A DNA stretch of 64,000 nt from Schizophyllum amplum (lineage: Eukaryota > Basidiomycota > Agaricomycetes > Agaricales > Schizophyllaceae): NCBI GenBank assembly GCA_007026445.1, contig VDMD01000076.1:61441-125440 (forward strand). Direction: 5' to 3'. The notes below the pieces were generated by a model. The model ran no database searches and was not told the DNA's origin. It was given only the letters and a program-made list of their open reading frames with translations. Below, one piece after another: positions 57,169-64,000 of the stretch (positions within the stretch are counted from its first letter, which is position 1; each line of letters starts with the position of its first letter). Made by a program: the position numbers and the translations under genes.

Positions 57169-59320
57169 TCAGGCATCGAACTGGAGGCACTCGAAGTCGG
57201 CGTTGGGGTACCGTTCCTTGATGAGCTCGACTACGTAGTGACCCGGAGTACCAAACGTGACGTGACTGTGTGCTCCCCGAGGCATACCGGAGTGCAAGAT
57301 AGCCATTAGTGCACCTCGTGCGTTGAAGATGGCTGCACCAGAGTCGCCTGGGCCGGAAAAGTCGCCCTGCTTCATGTTGTAGTTGAAGACAGCGACCTCC
57401 CAAGAATCATGAACAAAGTCTTTGCACGTATATGCCTCCAGCTCCGAGAAGCGACCAAAGGTGAGATCGGTCGACTGCCCGTCCTTGGCAACGATGAAGC
57501 AGGCTTTATTATCTTCGTCCATGGAACACGGGTTGGCCAGGCCGGTGGCGTCGACACAGCCCGAAAGCCTGAAGAGATGGTCATTTGGGTACTGGAACAC
57601 GGGAGGGTTGGCGGCGTTGAAGAACGAGGTGATCTGTTTGCGGGTGTATTTTCCAGCTGAAGATATGATCTTATATCAGACGATGAAGGAAAAAGAAGGG
57701 AAAGAACTGGAAAGAATCAGTACTCACCAAGATATATGCTATTGCCCCTGAAGTTGTCCTTGAACTTATCTTCATCGAGTGCGATGACGGCGAGATCACG
57801 AGTGTAGCAGCGATGGTCGAGATCATTGGCAACCCTGGGAGCCCAATCGAGAAACCCAATGATACGCTGGTAGTCGTCGCTCCAAGTTGAGTTGAGAAGC
57901 CGAAGGAACTCATCCAGCTGAACAATGTCCTTCTTCGCCCTCTGCAGATCCTCTCGCTTCCTCCTCAGGTCCTCCTCCTCGTCCACCGTCAACGCCTGAT
58001 CTTCAAGTTTCAGCTTCGCCGACATTTGCGCAAGCTCCTCTGCAAAAAATTTGACGTCCTCGAGTTTGTTGGCAATGAGGGCACGCGCCTCATTAACGAT
58101 CTGTTGGAACCGACGACTGCCGCAGTTACGGATGAACTGCTTGGGAGCACCAGTTCGTCCGCTATATTCGTAGTCTTGCTTGATGTCGTAGGAGGTGAGG
58201 TGCTTGTTCGTGAGCGCCATGACCCTTGTACTCTCGTTACCACTCCGGTCTTTGCCCTCGCGAAAGAACAGACCGAGCGTGCCCGGTGTCTCGAATTTCG
58301 TAAACGCCTCCGCCACAATAGGCACACTCAAGTGAGCCGTCAGAGCTCGGCGGATCCAGTGAGTCGGGTCTGTGTCCCGAGCAACGCGCATCATGGGAGG
58401 GAAACCACAGAAGAACTTTATAGCGCCTTCAAACCAGTGGACAGCCGCATCTTGGATGCCGTGCTTGGCGAGGATGGCGAGAATCTCGTCGTTAGCGTCG
58501 CGGCAAGAGATCTCCTTGGTGGTGTCGGGATGGACAGAGATCCAGAGCACGATGTGGTCGTCGAAAACATCCTTGCCGTCCTCATCGGCAGTCGAGAAGT
58601 GGACCGGCAGCATCGTAGAGACGCGAATGCCACGACTTTTCTGCTTAAGCAGCGCGATGATCTCAGGAGCAACGGTCTCCTTCCAGAACTTGTTCTTGAG
58701 GACCGGATGGTGAACTCCGTGAGCGGTCTTCTCCGGGATGAAAGAGTGCCTCTCCAGAGGGATGACGAATGGACGCTGGAGGAGATCGGAACGGTGGAGG
58801 AGAGGAGGCGGATCCTCAGAGACGCCGGTGTAGAAGTGGACACGTTCGAATGGCGAGACCAGGCCGTGCTCTGCAGTCGTGATCTCGAAAATATTGGGGG
58901 AAGCTGTGGAACCACTCGACGCCGACAAGGTTGGCGACGCAGGGGTGGCGGGGTGGAATTTCAGATGGGCGTTGAGGCACTGGAGTTGGAAGACGGTAAT
59001 CCCTGATAACGAAGCCGATAGATGTCCTGTAAGTACGACAAAGAACATGAACGAAGACACTCACAGTCGTATTGTGTAGGAACCTTCCTGATCGCCTCAA
59101 TGAAGTCGATAACCTGCTGGACAGCGGCTAAGGAGGGTTGAGATAAGTAAGGAGTATCCGAGACAATAACAGGGAGTCCTGACCATCTCCGAGGAACCTG
59201 AGAGACGTGAGCTCAGCATCGGACAGGTGAACAACTACGGGGCGGGGAAAGAAGAAGCTCGTCAGTGGAACGGACGAGGGAGAAAGGACTGGGAGCGCCC
59301 ACTCTTTTCTCATCGGACAT
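57169..59320 (-). CDS. Large protein with chymotrypsin-like serine peptidase triad
   Basis: The start at 59320 gives MSDEKR, followed after introns by VVVHLSDAELTSLRFLGDG and AVQQVIDFIEAIRKVPTQYD. A long exon then runs from about 59010 to 57725. The N-terminal domain (SPFERVHFYTGVSEDPPPLL; VLWISVHPDTTKEISCRDAN) precedes a peptidase-like domain. This has RVMALTNKHLTSY (candidate catalytic His), about 90 residues with a charged coiled coil (LTVDEEEDLRRKREDLQRAK), and TRDLAVIALDEDKF (candidate Asp). After one intron come KQGDFSGPGDSGAAIFN (GDSGA nucleophile) and HVTFGTPGHYVVELIKERYP. The stop is at 57169. About 640 residues. The motif order matches S1-fold peptidases, but with an unusual coiled-coil insertion between His and Asp. 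No signal peptide is seen, so it is probably intracellular. Activity is inference. Confidence 0.8.
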
Positions 59321-59509
59321 TTGGAAAGACCTTGATGAAGGGCAAAGATAATTGGCGCGGATTCGAAAACGCAAAAGTGCGATAATCAATAAGGAGCAAG
59401 AGGTAGTCGTGGCAGAACAAGTGCCAAAATGGAAGACGCTGGCGTCATGTTCCCACGGTGCCGGCAGTGCGCCCAAAAAGGGTTTATATAATTGCCCGCG
59501 CTTGCGTTG

Positions 59510-59660
59510 CGGGAGGATGGGCACAGATGTTCGTGCTCGAGCACCGTTGCGGCCAGGCTTTAGCGCCGTGAGCGCAGGCTATAGCAGCACACTATCATGT
59601 GCCAACAGGCCCCGACTAAGTAAACTTGCTGTTGTATAATGTTCCGTTGCTGAAATTTGA
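59510..59660 (+). pseudogene. Duplicated 3' tail of the HNH-type gene
   Basis: It aligns with 54500-54640: GGATGGGCA-CAGATGTTCGTGCTCG, CAGGCTATAGCAGCACACTA and TGTATAATGTTCCGT. About 20 bp are inserted and the frame is lost. Only the last codons and 3' flank are present. Confidence 0.85.
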
Positions 59661-59755
59661 AAGGCCGTGAGTAGCAATCGAAGTAGACTTATCACACGTT
59701 ACCGTATTTTCAGAGTTTCCTCTTGTCGTTTGCTCTCGTCGGTAACCAGATTTAC

Positions 59756-62700
59756 TTATATACAGAAGATCCATTGAGCAATGACAGACAATACAGTCGG
59801 CAGAATGCAAAAAACAAATAAACAGGTAGGTATACACAGGCGCCGGCGGGCGTGGTAGATACTGAGGTCGCGTGATAGATACAGTAGGTAACAGGTCAGA
59901 ATGTGTGCATCTTCCCGGCATCTTCCACCCTCAGCTCTTCCACCTTCACAAAAATCTTCCCTCCATGCCACCTTCACTTCACACCACCCCTCACATCCGA
60001 CTCTCCATGATCGGCCCCTCGACCCTCCGCTCACGGCAGGCTTGCTCTTCCCAAACGCGTCCACGCCAAACGCTGCGTCTAGCGCCTCGCGAACCTGAAA
60101 ATGCAGAGAGCGTCGGTCAGCGTAACGCGAACGTTGGTCAGCATTCGAAATGTAGAGCGTCGGTCAGTGTTCCTTGTCCACTCCAGTTCTCCTGTGCATC
60201 CTGAGCCTAGTCCATCCCCACGCTCACAAAGCAAGGTCCAACCGTGACGCGCGCCGAGCACCGTCCGACCAGTCCAACGGCGACGCGCACACCTGACCGA
60301 AATGCAGACTCCACCGTGAAATGGAAGACGGAACAACTTGCCCAGAAGGCGAAGAAGAATACGCGCAAAAGGCGAAGAAAGAACTCGCCACAACGCAGCA
60401 AAACTTCGCCCACAGAAATTCAAACCGAAACTGAACTCGGCCACAAAAAACGCAAACTGCCCACAGAACCAAACTCGCCCACTAAACCAAGCCCGCCCAC
60501 AACAAAACAAAAACTCACCGTCCGCACAAACACAAACTCCATCGCATCCCTGATCTCCCTCGACACGTCGTGCTCCACGTCCTTTCGATTCGCGCACGGC
60601 AGCACGAGGCGCCGGACGCCCGCGCGGTGCGCGCCGAGGACTTTCTCCTTGATGCCGCCCACGGGCGTGACGCGACCGCGTAGAGTGATCTGGGGGACGG
60701 ACGGTTAGCACAAGAGATCAAGAGGAAGTGACGGAGAGATACGAGGGAGAGAGGGAGAGACGAAGGGAGAGAGAGACGGCGGCAGGGTCGAGGGCATGAT
60801 CCCTCCAACCGAGGGAGAGGTACAGCGTGCCACAAAACCAAATATAAAAACATATATGAACCCCACATGCCACTCACCTCCCCTGTCATCGCCACGTCCG
60901 TCGGCACCACCGCGCCCGTCAGCAGCGACACCAGCGCGCACGTCATCGCCGTCCCCGCGCTCGGCCCGTCCTTCTTCTGCGCGCCCGCCGGCAGATGCAG
61001 GTGCACGTCGATCGCCGTCCCCGCCCCCCCTCCTCTCTCCCTTCCACGCCTTCAACGGGTCCTGCCCCCGCGCATCCGTCACCCCCAGCTCCCACGCGTG
61101 CCGCTTCACGAAGCTAAGCGCGAGCTCCGCGCTCTCCCGGATCACGTCCCCCAGGCTGCCCGTCGTCCGCAGCTGCCCCGTCCCCGGCACCGCGACGCTC
61201 TCGATCGGCATGATCCCGCCCTCGCCCTGCCCGGTGACGACGAGCCCGTAGACGACGCCGGCCGGCCTCGCGCTCGCGCTCCTCCTCGTACCGCGGGATG
61301 CCGAGGATGTGCTCGAGCTCGTGCGCTCCACGACGGGTTGTACTTGATCGCGGGGCGTACTTGGCCGTCGCAGGCTCGTATTAGTCGTCGCCGGTTCGTA
61401 CTTGTCATCGCCGTGCTCCCTCCTCGAACCCGCCGTTCTCCGCCTCCGAGTACTCGGCCCACTCGACGGCCTTGTAGCGCACCACGGCGCCGATCGCGCG
61501 CTCCAGGCTGCGCACGCCCGCCTCGCGCGTGTACTGCGTCACGATCGTCAGCAGCGCGGCCTCCGTGATGACCACGCGAGGCGTGTCGGCGACAGGCTCG
61601 CGGGCGGCGTTGGTCTTCGCGAGCTGCGCGTCCGCGTCCTTCATACCCGCGTCCTTCGGACCCGTGTTGCCTGCACGAGCTCCGTGTCTTCTCCCCGGGC
61701 CGATGCACTTCCCCCACGCCCCCGAACCCACCCCCGGGCGCATCCAGTGCACACGCCCGAATCTGCTTCGGGATCAAGTACCTCCTCGAGATGGCCATCT
61801 TCTCGTCATACGTGTATCCCGAAAGCCGCACGACCTCGCAGCGGTCGAGCAGAGGACCGACATCGTGTCGAGCGAGTTCGCCGTAAGGATGAAGAGGATG
61901 CGGGAGAGGTCGACAGGTACCGAGAGGTAGTGGTCCTGAAGGGGGGCGTCAAATGAGACCACGTTCGTAGACAATGCACTCACGTTGAAAGAGTGGTTCT
62001 GCTCTGGATCCAAGACTTCAAGCAGCGCTGCCGAAGGATCGCCTGCACAAAAATTAGATCAATGTGACTGGTGGCATGCACCAGCTCACCGTGAAAGTTT
62101 GACGCCCCCAACTTATCCACCTCGTCCCTATCATTCAAATCAGTTAACCCGCCGTTCAAGACGCACTTGGAAGAAAGACCTCCACTCACAAAAGCAACAC
62201 AAAGTCCAACCTCCCCGCCTTGCGCATCGCCTGCACAATCAACCCCGGCGCGCTCGCCACATACGTCCGCCGATGCCCCCGAATCTCCGCCTCATCCCGC
62301 ACGCCGCCCAGCGAAATACGCTGGAACGGCAGCTCCAGCGCACGCGCCACGCTTTGCCCCAAACTTGTCTTTCCCGTCCCCGGCGGGCCGACGAAGAGCA
62401 GAATAGGCGGCTTCGCACTCTGCGTTGGTCGTGGGGGCTTCGCCGGTGCAGATGATTTGGGAGATCCGGCGGTGGTGACATAGGTGTGTACACCCCTGAG
62501 CCTGTGCTGTATAGGTTGGAGCCTGGGCCGTATAGACTGGCAGAAGGATTGTAGGGCACAAGAGCGGATGAGGAGGATGCCGGAGAGGCCATGGGCGGGG
62601 CGGCCTGTTGTGCGGCGAGCTCGCGGAGGCGGACGACGGCAAGGTACTCAATAATGCGCTTCTTGATGTTGTCGAGGCCGAAGTGGTCCCTGTCCAGCTG

Positions 62701-63877
62701 CGCGCGGGCACTCGACAAAAACGTACGGTCGCGGATGCGAGCGCACGCGCCTCCATCGGGGCCGTCGTGGCTGCCCAGGGGAGCGCAGTTAGCCATTCAA
62801 GCTGTAGATGAACATGTATTTAGCATGTGCAATGTGTAGAACTGCAAAGGACTACTCACATAGCTGCGGACGACGCCGTTCTCGACGCTACCCTGCGGGA
62901 TGCGCTTGAGCCGCTTCCACTCGCGGGCGCCCATCTTGCGCTCCTCGGACCCGGGCAGCATGGCCTCGATCTTGCGTTTCAGGTCGGACATGTCGTCCGC
63001 CTCCGCGTTCTCGTCGTCGTCGAGTTCGGACACGGGAGAGTCGGGTCCGTGCTGCGCGTTACCGTGAAGCGCGTTTAGCTCACGCTGGATGGCCGCAAGC
63101 TGCTGCCGCAAGAAGAACTCCTTCTGCTGCTTCGACAGCGACTCGTCGATGGACGTTGAAATCTTCTTCGTCACCTCCGAGATCGACGAGATCTTCGAGA
63201 AGACCTGTGTTGCGTGCTCCAGGCGCTGCGTGACGTCAAAGATGGCCAGCATCGCTGTGCGTAGTGTCAGCCTTCTGCTGCAGCGGTGCCATGGTCAAGC
63301 ACGCACCCAGTCTATCATCATACTCCGTGTTGACGCTGCCCATAAGCAGGTCCGCCATCCACGGCGTCTTGTTATCCGGCGCCGCATCAAGCACACTCGC
63401 CATCTTCGCGTACGTCTCCTTCTTCGCATGCAGCTTCGCATCGCGCGCAAGGCCGTCGAGCAGACGCAGCGCGCTTGCGCGAAAGCGGTCGACTACGGAG
63501 CTCCGCGGGACCTTGTTCGCGCCCGTTTCGTAGTCCACAGCGTGGGGGGCGAGATCGGCGGGCGACGTCCGCGGTCCATGAGGCAGATGGACGCGCGACA
63601 GCCCATGCAGCGTCACCAAGTAAGGCTCGCCCTGGTTGCGTGCGGACGTCGGTTTCATGAGGCGCAGGACGCGCGCGCAGGTGCCATACTCGGAGAGGGA
63701 CTGGGATTCATTGTCCGTGACGGGGACGGCTGCAACGATCGGGAGCGAGTCGGATTCGCTGATGAGCGCTAACAGCGCCTCACCCAGCTCGAGGCTGATG
63801 GGGAGCGAGAGTCGGGCGGCGGGGAGGATGACAAGGGGATGGGGGAGGGGCAGGATGGGTAGTTTGGCGGCGGTCAT
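59756..63877 (-). CDS. Peroxisomal-type Lon protease (LonP2-like), frame broken in several places
   Basis: ATP-dependent protease of matrix protein quality control. The start at 63877 gives [20 protein letters not shown], a Lon N-domain without a mitochondrial presequence. Next come the coiled-coil [38 protein letters not shown], Walker [21 protein letters not shown] (near 62370), [49 protein letters not shown] and [12 protein letters not shown]. The C-terminal part has [20 protein letters not shown], peptidase Ser motif [11 protein letters not shown] (near 60980) and Lys motif [15 protein letters not shown] (near 60640). The last exon starts [18 protein letters not shown]; no clear PTS1 tripeptide is visible before the stop at 59756, so the 3' end is uncertain. 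Frame shifts occur near 62470, 61855, 61640-61750, 61250-61390 and 61030. Either the sequence has errors or the gene is decaying. Confidence 0.8.
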
Positions 63878-64000
63878 GATACTTTACTATTAGGATGGTG
63901 ACGGTCTGAAGCAAGAGAAGGTGAGCTCGACTCCGATGCGGGGAATGCTCCCGACCTGCGGCCAAGCTCGTGATAACCGGGGTCGCGGTCACCTGATCGC

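Overview
The window looks like nuclear DNA from a filamentous basidiomycete, most likely an Agaricomycete; I cannot resolve the order. Genes are split by many short introns (about 45-70 bp, GTRNGY donors and YAG acceptors). The gene content is typical of mushroom-forming fungi: dual-transmitter hybrid histidine kinase, BTB families, HNH_2-type protein, an APH/kinase-like protein and a TKL-like kinase with a C1 finger. Coordinates run from the first to the last coding base of a spliced gene. Exon joins were inferred by eye from reading frames and splice sites.

Layout. 0.8-2.9 kb: kinase with C-terminal C1 finger (-). 3.5-6.0 kb: secreted FAD amine/polyamine oxidase (+). 6.5-7.6 kb: small coiled-coil protein (-). 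8.0-9.4 kb: NAD malate dehydrogenase (-). 9.9-10.5 kb: a 583-bp MITE with 24-bp perfect inverted repeats and TA target duplications. 11.1-17.5 kb: dual hybrid histidine kinase (-). 18.8-19.8 kb: unknown protein (-). 20.6-22.9 and 30.2-32.5 kb: two paralogous secreted type-B carboxylesterases (+) flanking a SYG1/XPR1 SPX-EXS phosphate exporter (23.1-26.7 kb, -), a minisatellite cluster and the NatC catalytic subunit Naa30 (28.7-29.5 kb, -). 32.8-37.0 kb: two tandem genes, each with two BTB-like modules. 37.0-40.0 kb is gene-poor. 40.0-41.1 kb: Ser/Pro-rich basidiomycete protein (+). 43.1-43.9 kb: degenerate APH-like kinase (+). 44.4 kb: tRNA-Ser(GCU) with an intron. 44.8-51.4 kb: APC amino-acid permease (-) with introns inflated by low-complexity DNA. 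53.1-54.6 kb: HNH_2-type protein (+). 54.6-56.5 kb: a mosaic of duplicated gene fragments. 57.2-59.3 kb: large protein with a chymotrypsin-like triad (-). 59.8-63.9 kb: peroxisomal-type Lon protease (-) with several frame breaks.

No operon-like pathway is visible; the genes are mostly independent housekeeping, signalling and secreted functions. The most striking features are structural. Fragments of the window's own genes (Lon, the 40-kb Ser/Pro protein, the HNH gene tail, and a kinase like that at 2 kb) recur elsewhere in it. The Lon locus has frame breaks that its own duplicate lacks. The permease introns have each acquired different tandem repeats and long homopurine or homopyrimidine tracts of alternating strand polarity.
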